DNA from: Dissophora ornata
Taxonomy: Eukaryota > Mortierellomycota > Mortierellomycetes > Mortierellales > Mortierellaceae
Length of the DNA stretch: 11,988 nt
Assembly: GCA_025201705.1 (NCBI GenBank)
Contig: MU616710.1
Span: 6,775-18,762, forward strand
Direction of reading: 5' to 3'
This document shows, one piece after another, positions 1 through 10,167 of this stretch. Below the pieces are notes generated by a model. It did no database searches, was not told the origin of the DNA, and was given only the letters and a program-made list of their open reading frames with translations. Position 1 is the stretch's first letter, and every line of letters starts with the position of its first letter. The translations under genes were made by a program, and so were the position numbers.

Positions 1-2292
1 CACCCCATCTATTAGTTTTCGACGAAAGCAAGATAGAGAGAGCATTTCTAGAGCCATCGACCATGCACCCCTCGTTGCAGACATGGCGTAGTGTAGCGTT
101 TTATTTACTGCAGTGGAGATGGAACTTCTCCTTCCCTTCTCAAGGCCCATGCCAAAGCCTAATGTTCCGAGTCAGAGAAAGAAAAAAAAAAAACTATCAC
201 AGAAATGACATATGGACTCCGACATTTTGTCTACATGTACAAACGTGTCAAACAAAGCAAAGAGACCTCCTCCCCAAACAGACATGGGAAGAAAAGAAAA
301 TGTATTGTTTTGCATGTAACGAAGGTGATATGTATAACTGTAGACCACATGCAGGATGATGTTATGCACTTTCTTTCTTTCTTTCTTGTTCTTTTGTTTT
401 CCTTGTGTTGAGTCATGGCTCTGGTACTGCCCATTTGCCACCAACCTTTTCCATTTTTCTTTTGCAGCTCCCATTTTTCTTTTACAGCTCCGCAAAAAAA
501 AAAAGGAAGAAAGAAAAAGAGAGAGAACCCCAGTCGCGGGTACAATGTACCAACGCGTCGTACGTTGCGCATGGTGTGTGAGAAGATTTGATGCGGAGTC
601 GGACAACAAACCGACCATGGGGGGTGGGACATGGAGATTTTTTCTCTTTTAGGGCGCATCGCGTGGTTGATCTTAATCCCGCGTGGCATGGTGGCCGCCA
701 TCTCATCTCTGTGCATGACTTTTTATAATCCATGCATGGAGTATGGCACTGCGTGGCTTGCTAAGGTCTACTACGGTACATGGCTAACCCAGAGCAGAGG
801 CTTTTTCTTGCGCCAATTCCTCCCAGCATTAATCGCGCCCAATCGTGGCAGTCCTTTGCTAGGACGAACTTGCAAGCCTTGCTGTTCTAGGCAACGCGTC
901 CTTATTTTTGTTTCTCTCTCTCACCATTCTTCCTGTCTCTTGCTCCTTCCCATTCTTCTTCTCTTCTCTCTTCCTCTCTCTCTCGTCCGTAACCACATTT
1001 CCGCGTCGATTTGTTTGTGTGTCTTCTTCAACCAAGCGTGTCCCGTCACCAAAAAAGAAAAAAACATCTCCTTCCCCACACTGGTAAAAAAAACCCCATC
1101 GGCGTGTTTCTCCTTTCCTAATCACAAACCGCCGCTCTTTATTATTTTTTTTTTGTTGCCGTTGGGCATCTTAGTTGTGCCCACAATTAAATTCTTCCCT
1201 TCCGCTCCCCCCCCCCTCTTCATACCGTCTGTGTTTCCCGGATGGAATAAATACAAAACCTGTAGACAAATATCAGGTAAAATGAAAAAAAGGAAATGAA
1301 CGTAATAATCTAATAAAAAAAGAAAACGGGAAAAGCAGGAGATATTTTTTTTTATATGTCCGTAACGCACGGAGAGAGGAAACAGTGAGGAACAAAGAGG
1401 GGAAACGAGCGAAAAATGCGTTCAAAGTTGGCCCCAGATCTACCCGCCAATACGTCCTGCTCAGTCGATCCCGTAATTACGATAGTCCCAACTGTGAACG
1501 CATTTTGTTTTCAAAATCAAACACACACCACTGCGTGTCTATATTCTTCTATCATGTATGACATACAGAGGAGAGGGCGGAAACTCCCCGATGCAGCAAA
1601 CGAAGTTCTTTCCCCATGAGAATGCTCCAGCTCATGAGAACCTATGCGTGGAATACGGTGGGCGATGAATGTTGATAAGCAGTTGAACCAACTAACACTA
1701 TTTCGTCGATTTTTCCCACGCAAACAAGAAAAGAATCTTCTATCCCATGGGAATTTTCCTTCCTCTGAGCATGGATAGACAGGGCCTTGTCAACGTTCCT
1801 TTTTGGGACTGTCTCTCTGCTGTAAGTGTGTAGGCTCTACCAGAGAATAGTAGTCGTAGACTAGAAAACGATACTCGTTATTCCCACAGAGCTCATATTT
1901 GTCGGCCAAACGATCACCTTCCTGTCACCCACACCAAAGATAACAATCTTTTTGTGTGCTCAGGACAGGGACAGGTGTTTACTGGAGCCAATGGGTGAAA
2001 GATCATTGAACGAACAAAGAACAACTTTAACCGTGCAGCTCTGGTTGTTGAAGCCCCCCCCCCTTGACCCAGCGGTCCGTACATGAAAACACCTTGATGG
2101 AGACAAATCACAGCAGCTACATCACAATCAGAACGTTGACTATGACTAAGGTCGTAGGAAAAGGACTTTCTGAATGAGATGGCGTATTTACTACTACTTT
2201 TTAATGTTTCGTGACCCTACAACTTTTCTTTGTTTTCATAGCAGCACTGCTCTAATTTTATGTGTGGGCGACGAACACTCTCATCGGGTAAT
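1..2292. other. Gene-poor intergenic DNA with low-complexity tracts
   Basis: I see no supportable gene here. Open frames on both strands are short (under about 225 codons), rich in residues encoded by homopolymers, and resemble no family I know. The stretch holds A and T runs (for example around 181-192, 494-504 and 1146-1155), CT-rich blocks near 905-985, a run of ten or more C at about 1207-1216 and one at about 2046-2055, and an AATAAA at about 1246-1251. The part nearest 2292 must include the 3' untranslated region of the dioxygenase gene on the minus strand. The CT-rich block followed by A-rich DNA resembles a fungal promoter/leader, but no convincing coding sequence follows it on either strand. 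An unannotated ncRNA or a small intron-rich gene cannot be excluded. Confidence 0.6.
451..490. repeat. 20-bp tandem duplication, two copies
   Basis: Positions 451-470 and 471-490 are a head-to-tail duplication of a 20-mer (CCATTTTTCTTTTGCAGCTC) differing at a single base (G in the first copy, A in the second). The unit looks like a polypyrimidine tract plus CAG, so each copy resembles a 3' splice site, but no exon follows that I can support. It is most simply a replication-slippage duplication in non-coding DNA. Confidence 0.8.
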
Positions 2293-3125
2293 CTACTTTG
2301 CAGTGTTGGTATGTCCACAGGCCTTGCACTTTCGAAGGGAGATATCGCCCGCGTAACGGTTGATCACCGGTGCAAGCTGCTTTCCGAGATCGACACAGTG
2401 GAAGGACTCTTCATACACGATCTCCTTGCACTCTTCACAGTACCAGCGCAGGTGGTCTATAATTATGTTGAAAACAATCGTTTAGAAAGATGCGGTGGGA
2501 AAAAAAAAAAAAAAAAAAATCGTTGAGGGCTCTGTGAGAAGAACTTGTATTTGCTTCTTTTTTTACCAAGGGCTTCGGCAGGTCTCTGGCGTTCAATGAC
2601 GATGCCAACAGTGTTCTCGAACCGGACAGGGTTATGGGGCGTACTTCCTACAATTACCAACAAGACCGACGGGGGTTAAATCGCGTGTGTGTGATCGGGC
2701 GAACAAAAAATGCTGCGCTGTTCCCCAGCTGAGTATTTTCTATCATGTTGCGCTGCGCTACCTGGCAAGAGAAACATCTCTCCTTCCTTGATCGGGATAT
2801 CCTTGAACTCGCCGTTATCGACAACCTTGAGCAACATGTCACCCTTGTATTGATAGAACCACTCCTGTTTGTTTTGCAGTGCGAGACAAGAGCAGTGAAA
2901 GAAAAAAAAAAGAGTTAAAGCACAAGATACGGGCTACAGATATCGTCAACATGCTCTGTGCCGTACCTCGGTCTCGTTGACGTGGTAGTCTGTCCTAGCG
3001 TTAGGTCCTCCAACAGCCATGATAATAAAATCGCCGCGCTGGACGAGGTAGTTGTTGACGGGGGGCTGCAGCTTGTCTGCGTGCTCCTCGATCCATTTGC
3101 CGAAGTTGATGGGAAGTGCAATCAT
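2293..3125 (-). CDS. BNA1: 3-hydroxyanthranilate 3,4-dioxygenase (four exons)
   Basis: This enzyme opens the ring of 3-hydroxyanthranilate to aminocarboxymuconate semialdehyde, which cyclises to quinolinate in the kynurenine route to NAD; it is a cytosolic Fe(II) cupin. Exons by homology and splice sites are 3125-2967, 2864-2762, 2647-2567 and 2456-2293 (stop TAG at 2295-2293). Introns of 102, 114 and 110 nt are all GT-AG, and phases join exactly to give 168 aa. Visible hallmarks are PPVNN at 21-25, [10 protein letters not shown] at 39-48, [10 protein letters not shown] at 54-63, FLLPGSTPH at 84-92 and [16 protein letters not shown] at 95-110. By alignment with the human enzyme the iron ligands are His48, Glu54 and His92, all present. 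C121-x2-C124 and C158-x2-C161 form the second, rubredoxin-like metal site known from bacterial and yeast enzymes. Length matches single-domain fungal/bacterial forms. Intron 3 contains a 20-T run. The start ATG directly precedes the conserved N-terminus; an upstream in-frame extension is unlike the family. Confidence 0.95.
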
Positions 3126-3769
3126 GATGGTGTGCGGGGTGGAATGAATGTTCAGGCAGAGAGTGCGTGGTGTGTGAATGGAGTACGACAATGAGATTTG
3201 AGGAAGAGGAGGAGGAGGTATGAGATTCAGAGGCACTTGTGAGAATCGACAGGTGACGGCAATTAGCGGTGGAGCACACGGTCCAAATTAAGGCACTGCT
3301 CCCTCTCGGGAGAGTCACAGCGCAGATCCGACGCGTCGCAGCCGACATCGCGCCTGGTGCGATAGCAGAATCTGCGCCTCTCCTCCCTCTCTCTCTCACA
3401 CACACACTGCCCACAGCAATGGCTGTCGATGTGAGCGTCTGCCTCTAGCCTTCACCCTGCGGCGCTGTGTTGTGGCGGAAGAACGCAGAGAAGCTGGGCG
3501 GAGTGAAACGCATCGAATCAACGCCGAACGGATGACTCGCGCTGTAGTGACAAAAATATTTTCTTCGTCTCTGCCCATCTTTCATCTGTTCCCTTCCTTG
3601 CCTTCCTTGCCTTGATATAACACCCTTTCCAACAGCCTAATCTTCCAGGGAAGGTTTGACCGCCATCATCATCAGCATCGACTCATCCCTCAACACCACC
3701 CACCTACAAAGGAAAACATCAAAATAATCACCTACAAAGTAAAACAACGACACATTCAAAAAAAAAAAA
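3126..3769. promoter_or_regulatory. Shared divergent promoter region of dioxygenase and purine permease
   Basis: This 644-bp gap separates two genes that diverge from it. It holds a CT/CA-rich block (about 3379-3408), a repeated CCTTCCTTG (3592-3609) followed by the TATA-like GATATAAC near 3614-3621, which is a plausible core promoter for the permease, and one CGATAG at about 3360-3365 that fits the HGATAR consensus of fungal GATA nitrogen regulators. The 11-mer CACCTACAAAG occurs twice in the permease leader (3701-3711 and 3729-3739), and a run of 13 A (3758-3770) runs into the start codon. I found no clear UaY-type purine-response site. All regulatory assignments are inference. Confidence 0.4.
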
Positions 3770-5791
3770 ATGCCAGGATTTGTCGCAAAACTCAACACGG
3801 TCGTGGCCAGATCGTTCGTCGGCCGCTGGTTCATGCTCGAAGGATCCTCACATCCGCGTGCGCGTGCCAACTCCCGCTTCTCTACCGAGATGCGTGCTGG
3901 ATTCGCCACCTTCGTCACTATGGCCTACATTATCTCCGTCAATTCCCTCGTCATTTCCGATACTGGTGGGACTTGTGTCTGCGACTTTGATCCCAACGAC
4001 CCTGCGAGGGGAGGTTCGAATTCTACGGCAGGTGCACCAGGAGCGACCGCAGCAGACAAGATTGCGTATTGCGGTGTAAATGCGGATTACATGGCATGCG
4101 TAGATATCGTCAGGAAGGATTTGATTGTGGCGACGGCGGCCATGGCTTGTATTGCTTCGACGGCTATCGGTGTCTTCTCCAACTTACCTCTGGGCATGGC
4201 TCCCGGGTAAGTTAAGCCATCAAGCTTGTTCGATTATGATCAGGAGTCATGGATGATAATCATTGTTGTCGATTTTAGCATGGGTATCAACGCTTACTTT
4301 ACATACACCGTGGTGGGCAAGTATGGGAGCGGCAATATCAGCTACGGAGTCGCTCTCGCCGCCGTCTTTATCGAGGGTCTCATTTTCTTGGTTCTCTCGA
4401 TTCTCGGTCTCCGTCAATGGCTCGCTCGCTGTATCCCACGTAACATCAAGGTTGCGACAGGTGTCGGGATCGGCATCTACCTCACTTTTATCGGGATGCA
4501 ATCCTCTGCCGGTATTGGTCTCATCCGCGCCGACCCCGCAACGCTTGTTGGCTTGGGAGGTTGTGATGTTCAATACGTCGATGCTACAGGGGCCTGCGCG
4601 TCGAATCGCATGCACTCTGGCCGCACTTGGATGGGCATTCTGGGCTTATTCATGATCTCGATCTTAGGCATGTATAGAGTCAAGGGTTCAATTTTGATCG
4701 GTATCCTCTTTGTGGCGGTCATCTCGTGGTTCAGAAACACGAACGTCACGTATTTCCCACATGACCCCGCTGGCGATAGTCGATTTGAGTATTTCAAACA
4801 GGTTGTGACATTCCATACGATCCAAAAGACTTGGGCCGCCATGGAGTTCGAGTTGAACACGGGAGAGTTTTGGTTGGCGTTGATAACGTTCTTGTACGTC
4901 GATATTCTGGACACCACTGGTACGATGTTCTCAATGGCCCAGTTTGCTGGATACATGGATCCCAAGACCGGCGACTTTGAGGGCTCAACCCCGGCATTCA
5001 TCACGGACGCACTCTGTGTGAGTTTGGGTGCAGTCTTTGGCACTTCGGATGTCACGGCCTTTGTCGAGTCTGGGGCTGGTATCACAGAGGGTGGTCGGAC
5101 GGGATTGACGGCGGTCATGACAGGATTCTGCTTCTTTATCGCGCTTTTCTTCTCGCCCATCTTTTCGGCTATTCCACCGTGGGCCACAGGTCCTGCACTG
5201 ATCTTTGTCGGATCTCTGATGACCAGATCCGTGACGGACATCAACTTCAACTACATTGGGGATTCAATTCCTGCATTCTTGACCTTTGTCCTGATGCCCT
5301 TGACGTATAACATCGCCTATGGTCTGCTCGGTGGCCTCTTGGCGGCGGTTGTGATCAATGGCACCGTCTACATTATCGAAAAGGTTTCAAAGGGACGCTG
5401 GGTACCACCGAACAAGGACGAGCGAGATCCAGTCATGTCCTTTAGGATGGGCCCTCAAGGTGAAGGTGTGCTCCCGCCATGGTTGGTGCGTTTGATTCGA
5501 AAAATCAAAGGCCAAGATCCATTAGAGCATGCAGAGCATGGCGCCGGTGTAGGAAATTCCCAGGAAACTCTTCCTACTGTGGAAACGATTGATTTCTCAA
5601 ATGCTGCCAAAGCCAAGGATTTGGAGAGCGATGACATGGAGATGCATGAAAAAGCAATGCCGGACGCGTTTGCGAAGACATCAGATAATCAGTCTTCGAC
5701 GGCTTCTGGTATTGAGCACGCATACGCGCGTAGAAAGAGTCACCATCGCAACAGTATCAGCGGAGGATCAATCCGGCGCAACGATTCATGA
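3770..5791 (+). CDS. azgA: AzgA-type purine permease (adenine/guanine/hypoxanthine), two exons
   Basis: This is a plasma-membrane proton symporter for adenine, guanine and hypoxanthine of the AzgA branch of the NCS2/NAT superfamily, feeding purine salvage. Exon 1 is 3770-4206, the intron 4207-4278 (72 nt, GTAAGT...TTTTAG), and exon 2 4279-5791, giving 649 aa. The splice restores the family motif LGMAPGMGINAYFTYTVVG. Residues that mutational work on Aspergillus nidulans AzgA found essential (Asn131, Asp339, Asp342, Glu394) correspond here to Asn150 in GINAYF, Asp354 and Asp357 in YVDILDTTGT, and Glu409 in AFVESGAGITEGGRTG, at nearly constant offset. Many hydrophobic segments span roughly residues 44 to 512. 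A Cys-containing loop (DTGGTCVCDF, ADYMACVD) follows the first segment. The N-terminus (VGRWFMLEGS) fits the family. The tail of about 110 residues from 540 is hydrophilic and Ser/Arg-rich, typical of cytosolic regulatory tails. The ATG lies directly after a poly-A leader. The gene looks intact. Confidence 0.95.
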
Positions 5792-6138
5792 GGATATTGA
5801 TCTTATCCGTTCATACCACTTATCAAAAAAAAATGAGATTTGTTTATTTCAGATTTTTTTTTTTTTGTAAATGCGGGACCATTGCATAAAAAAAAGCAAA
5901 GACCCATGAGAAAAAAAACTGTACCCACATTACTTTTCCTCCATGAACACACCACCATCACACGAACCATCACTTGCACACACACACACACACACCCGAA
6001 TTCCCTGTGAGCATAGAGAGAAAGAGTGAGTGAGTGAGCGGAAGAAAAAGCGAGTGGGAAGCTCTGAACTCAGTCACCTCGTCGCTAAAATGCACATTTT
6101 GCTGTCGAGGGGCTGGGACGAAATCTCACACTTTACTA
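5792..6138. other. Intergenic: permease 3' UTR and upstream DNA of the LRR gene
   Basis: No gene is visible. The first half is A/T-homopolymer rich (runs at about 5825-5833 and 5854-5865) and should contain the permease 3' untranslated region; there is no textbook AATAAA, only an ATAAAA-like run near 5886. A CA microsatellite occupies 5977-5995 and a short GAGT repeat about 6024-6037. Confidence 0.6.
5977..5995. repeat. CA dinucleotide microsatellite
   Basis: Nine and a half uninterrupted CA units. It lies in the gap between the permease and the MITE-like element and has no coding role. Confidence 0.9.
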
Positions 6139-6258
6139 TGGGGTCACCCAATCGTCCAAAGGACGGTCTCAGGCAATGTAAAAACACCATCCGTTTTTGG
6201 CAGGTTGGTCGCAGGCAATGTAACACACTTTCCTTTTTTGGACGAATGGGTGACCCCA
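6139..6258. mobile_element. 120-bp MITE-like element with 21-bp terminal inverted repeats
   Basis: The left end (6139-6159, beginning TGGGGTCACCCA) and the right end (6238-6258, ending TGGGTGACCCCA) are reverse complements over 21 bp with one mismatch. The interior holds two direct copies of a 17-mer (GGTCTCAGGCAATGTAA at 6165-6181 and GGTCGCAGGCAATGTAA at 6207-6223, one mismatch), spaced 42 bp apart. There is no coding capacity. Small size, terminal inverted repeats and position in a promoter fit a miniature inverted-repeat transposable element, but I see no unambiguous target-site duplication. A foldback regulatory structure is the alternative. It lies about 245 bp upstream of the LRR gene start. 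Confidence 0.55.
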
Positions 6259-6318
6259 AGTCAAATTGAAATTAGGTTTTTTGTCTTCGCCTCTTCGGCC
6301 TCAATGTTGACACTTTTT

Positions 6319-6370
6319 CACTTCGCCTTTTCACTTCGCCTTTTCACTTCGCCATTTCACTTCGCCATTT
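6319..6370. repeat. 13-bp tandem repeat, four copies
   Basis: Four perfectly phased 13-mers occur head to tail: CACTTCGCCTTTT twice (6319-6331, 6332-6344) and CACTTCGCCATTT twice (6345-6357, 6358-6370). Partial relatives (CTTCGCC, CTTCGGCC) lie just upstream at about 6286-6299. The array sits about 130 bp before the LRR gene ATG within a CT-rich stretch that is probably promoter or leader. Confidence 0.9.
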
Positions 6371-6502
6371 CACCCGCTGTCGACTTCTCCTCTCCTTTTC
6401 TCTCTCTATCCTTTCTCCTTTCCTTATATCCGCCATCCCCATCACCTCCTCTCATCGTCCTTTGCTTCTCGCTCACCAAACACGATACCAAGCGTCAATG
6501 AA

Positions 6503-9500
6503 ATGGAGAAACATTCACAGGTATTTCGATCTGACCTTTCTCACAAAATCATACACATCCCAGCCAAATACGACTGTACAACGAATCAATATGTTGTTCG
6601 CTGGGAAGATATCAAATTATTTTTTGAGAACGCTAAATGCGTTTTGAACGGCCACGAGGCTGTGACATTCATTGCAGGCGACGACTTGAAGGAGTAAGTG
6701 TCCAGAGATAATGGAAAATGAGCAGCGGGTTCCTAACCATACGGCGGAAGAGGTTTGTGCACTTACACATATTGTTGACTCCATCGATGTCGTGGTCAGC
6801 TTGACCCCTCGGAGAATCAGTTATCACGCTGGTGTTGTGCTCGAGGTTGTTACTGACAGCAAAGAAAGCCAATCTGTGGATACAGCAGACGAGGAGCAGC
6901 AACGCAATACTGTTGACTCTTACACAAGAAATTTTCATTCTGAAGTGAGTACTCCACCATCGCGCGTAGACACCGACGAGATCCAATCATTACCTCAGCA
7001 ACTATCAAGCCTATCAATTGTTGCGGATGCCGTCGACATCGGAGCCACGAGCGATAGCCTTGTCACCTACTTCACCGAGAGATACCCCAATGAAAACGCA
7101 TCCTTCCAGTCGTTCAAAGACCTATTCACCTCTTACTTTCAAGCAATCATGTCTGGCCAAGTGCATCAAGCGACTGGCATCAAGGATGCCGTGGATTTGC
7201 ACGTCCGACATTTGCAAGTTGAAATGAACAAAAACAAGGCCCTCCATGAGCAAGTGATTCTGATGCAGCAACAGATGGAGGCAAAGCAGAACCAGATGCT
7301 TCAGCTGCAGAACTAGGCTGTGGTCATACTCTCAACTATTCAAAACAAGATCCAGTCAGTCCTCACTCAGACTTACGAGCTCCACGAATACCCAATCCCA
7401 AGACTCTTCATCGTTCTCCCGAAAGCAAAGCGAATTCGAGATACTCTTGGCAAGCCGTTCTCGAACGAGTTCCGACTATTCTTCTTGTGCGAGTGCGGTA
7501 CGCATACAATGGCGAAGGGAAGCACGATCCCGCATGTGGTTCATCTAGCCAAGCATGAGGGATACGATATCAGCAGGCCCACGGAGTTCTTCCGGAAGTA
7601 TGGATCGCATGTGTTTACGATGATGTATATGATCAAGTACGGTGTCGCAGCGGCAGGGGTTGTTGTGCCAGGATTGGCGCACTTCGAGGTTGGAAAAGGA
7701 ATTGAAGCTGTGCAAGAAACTCTGAAGCTCGGAGGCCACAGCTTCGGAAGTCTGGTGGATCACACAATCGCATATCTCCAGGACCAAAAAAACGGCTCCG
7801 GTTGTGAGATCGACGTATCTACAGGCCAAGTTGATTTTGACAGAATGGAAGTATTAGCAGGAGCCGAGCTGAGACAGTTAGAATCGTACTTGAATGTTTG
7901 TGATAAGGGCCGATCACTCGGTAACCTCTACAGCACGGTAACCGACGAGGGACATGTCAAGTGGGTATGTCACGACCATTTCCGCGAGGGCTATCGATGT
8001 TCCTCGATACAGAACTTGAAGGCACTGGTGGCAGCGAACGGTGGGTCCTATAATGAGGTGACAGGTGCTATCAAGATCTCTCTCAAATCCAAGTCTCTCG
8101 CTAAGCGCTTCTACGACGAAATTGTCAAAGCACGCGGCATACAGGAACTGGATATTTCATTTGAATGGGATGCCACGTTGAGCGACCTCAAGAAATTTGA
8201 ATCTGCAGTATCAACGTCAAACATTACCAAGTTGACGATATGTGGAGACAACTTCAAGGGACCGGCACTTGACTTTATCAATCACCACAGGCGGTTTGGT
8301 CCAATCCTTGAACTGATGTGTAACAGACGGATCCAATCTCTGAGCCTGAACGGCTTTAAACTCCTTGATCGGGGTATCAAAGGATCGTTTACATCAAAGG
8401 CGCCTCAGCTCCGATCACTCTCGTTTGGTCCAGGGTTCACTCTCAAAGATATCGCTGGCCCCGGTATTTTTCATAATATGCTTCAGCAGTGCTCCTCGTT
8501 GAACGAGTTGAAACTGAGCTCCCGTGATCAGTACCCACTTTTCGAGGCTACTCTGAACAAGATGAGTGATCTTCCGAGTCTTCAAATCATTGATCTTCAC
8601 TCTGAGCAGTACCGGTTCCGCACGATAGCTTCCAACGGCAAGGTTGGAAATGTCCGAATGGACATATTCCAACTAGAAGACCTCTCGGCAATCGACAAGA
8701 AGGCATTCCAAAATGGATATATTACTTCTCTACACATGGATCAAACGCCACGTAGATCAGACGAGGCCCTATTAGTCGACATTATATATCAGAATCCCAA
8801 TCTGCGTTTCGCCGATATTCCATGTGATGGAGAAAGATCTAATGAGATCATCAAGCTGGTCACATCTACAACAGAGAGAATAGAGCAGGGAGGGACTACC
8901 ACGGCACTGAATTTCTTGAAATTTGCTGGCAGCAAAGCGTATAATGTCAAACTCAAGACACCCTTGGTAATAACTTCACCAGGTCAGGCTTTCAAACGCG
9001 ATTTAACGTTCGAGTTGGATACCGATATTGAGATTGACGGTGACAATCCGATCGACGAGAAGGATATTCCTGGTGTATTCCGTCAATATGGATGGCTGAT
9101 CAAGAGGTTGAACGCAACCGGTACTTTTAGCGATAGTCCTGCTGCGTTGTTTGAAGAAGCGACCCGATCAACAATCCCCAGGCTCAAGAGGCTCGTGTTT
9201 CACCCTTGGTCGTTGACACCATCCGGGTTGGACTGCATGGATCGAGTTATTGAGCGAGCAGTGATATTGGATGACTTTATGCTTGTACTAAATGAGTTGG
9301 AGGACAAGTCTCAGCAGGACAAAGCGGATCGACTACTTAATCGATACGCAAACAGATTGCAAGAACTATGGATAGATGGCAATGCGAGCAACCAATGGAT
9401 TCCTCATATCAAGGCGCTGATCTCAGGGCGACTTAGTCTTCCTCACCTGACACGGTTTTATTTATCAGATTCCGACAAGCCATACCTTTCACGCACAGAC

Positions 9501-9794
9501 GTTCAATGGCTTGCGGCTATTGTCGCAGCACCACCAAATCCTTGCCCGCCATGTTCGTTTCCACTAGACACGCCTCCTACTTCATCCTCTGAGACTTTGC
9601 TTGGTGTATCTAGCACATGGACGCCATTGACGAGATTCTCTCTGTGGTACTTTCAACTCTGGCCAGAGGATTGGAAGACTCTTATTGAAGCGATCGATTT
9701 TACTACGCTTAAGGAATTAGACTTTAGGCGGGGGTCCGCATCCGAACGGGGGTCGAGGATCCAAACAATTTCCATGCGTCCGGGCGTCTTTTAA
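6503..9794 (+). pseudogene. Large leucine-rich-repeat protein gene of Mortierella type, interrupted by one in-frame TAG
   Basis: Exon 1 is 6503-6693, the intron 6694-6799 (106 nt, GTAAGT...GTCAG), and exon 2 6800-9794; phases fit and give ...FIAGDDLKDLTPRR.... There are 1061 codons with one in-frame TAG at 7314-7316 (codon 236). Coding character is continuous across it. Regions: residues 1-83 are a small N-terminal module (IIHIPAKYD, VRWEDIKLFF, YHAGVVLEVV); about 85-200 is a hydrophilic linker; about 200-250 is a Gln-rich coiled coil in which the stop lies; about 256-395 is a conserved-looking domain beginning YELHEYPIPRLFIVLPK, with FFLCECG, HLAKHEGYDI and FFRKYGSHVFTMMYMIKYG; about 510-1038 has irregular leucine-rich repeats (ITKLTIC, IQSLSLN, LRSLSFG, LNELKLS). 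I associate this layout with families of uncharacterised proteins in Mortierella and Rhizophagus; function is unknown, protein interaction or recognition being an inference from the LRRs. The last 24 residues are Arg/Gly/Ser-rich and unlike LRRs, suggesting a replaced C-terminus. Readthrough or sequencing error could still make the gene functional. An out-of-frame ATG sits at 6498. Confidence 0.75.
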
Positions 9795-10167
9795 AAACAC
9801 GGCGGACAGCATCTCGCACAAAACTCACGGCTCGCCCAGAGTGGTTTAGAAAATCTCAACAGCCTGCAGCGGCTGAACATATTGTTAAGAGAGCAATGCA
9901 CCCACAGCATCCAGGCGCTCTTACAAATCTGCCAAACCTTTTAGAAAAACACCGCCCGCGGCTGTCTAGGACGACGCAGCGCACTCCTCCAGTGCAAACT
10001 CGACCCAGCAGTGCAGCTGTATTTTATCGACGCCTGCAATCCATGCAGGATCCAGGTCCACTTTCTATCTAGAACACCGCTATTTAGAGCCCGGATGGCC
10101 TGTTGTCACCAGAAGCCCGCCTTGTCTACTCTTTTAACAATCTCTTATTGACCGACCCCTAAATGCA
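9795..10167 (+). other. Degenerate coding-like stretch downstream of the LRR gene
   Basis: No intact gene is visible. In the same reading frame as the LRR gene, translation beyond the TAA at 9792-9794 continues with only one stop (TAG at 9942-9944) until a TGA at about 10149. It includes an LRR-like piece at about 9846-9890 (LENLNSLQRLNILLREQ). This may be an older decayed 3' exon or a fragment of a related F-box/LRR gene joined by rearrangement near 9725. Similar short phrases (AAAAACACCGC near 9943-9955, AGAACACCGC near 10070-10079) recur. Chance openness over 370 bp is possible, so this is weakly supported. Confidence 0.35.

Noticed and set aside
631..1299. 222-codon plus-strand open frame
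   Set aside because: Composed largely of CT-, T- and A-rich low-complexity sequence; no domain, no plausible codon use; probably non-coding.
1841..1921. Possible minus-strand exon reading EGDRLADKYELCGNNEYRF with CAG acceptor and GTAGAG donor
   Set aside because: The translation looks protein-like, but no matching upstream or downstream exon or start was found, and I recognise no family; likely chance.
4570..5250. Long minus-strand open frame (226 codons) opposite the permease
   Set aside because: Antisense shadow of a confidently identified gene.
6030..6501. 155-codon plus-strand frame over the MITE-like element
   Set aside because: Built from inverted and tandem repeats with no protein-like features.
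7320..9794. Independent gene starting at GTG 7320 after the TAG
   Set aside because: No ATG near the start, no promoter gap, and protein character is continuous across the stop; treated as one interrupted gene.
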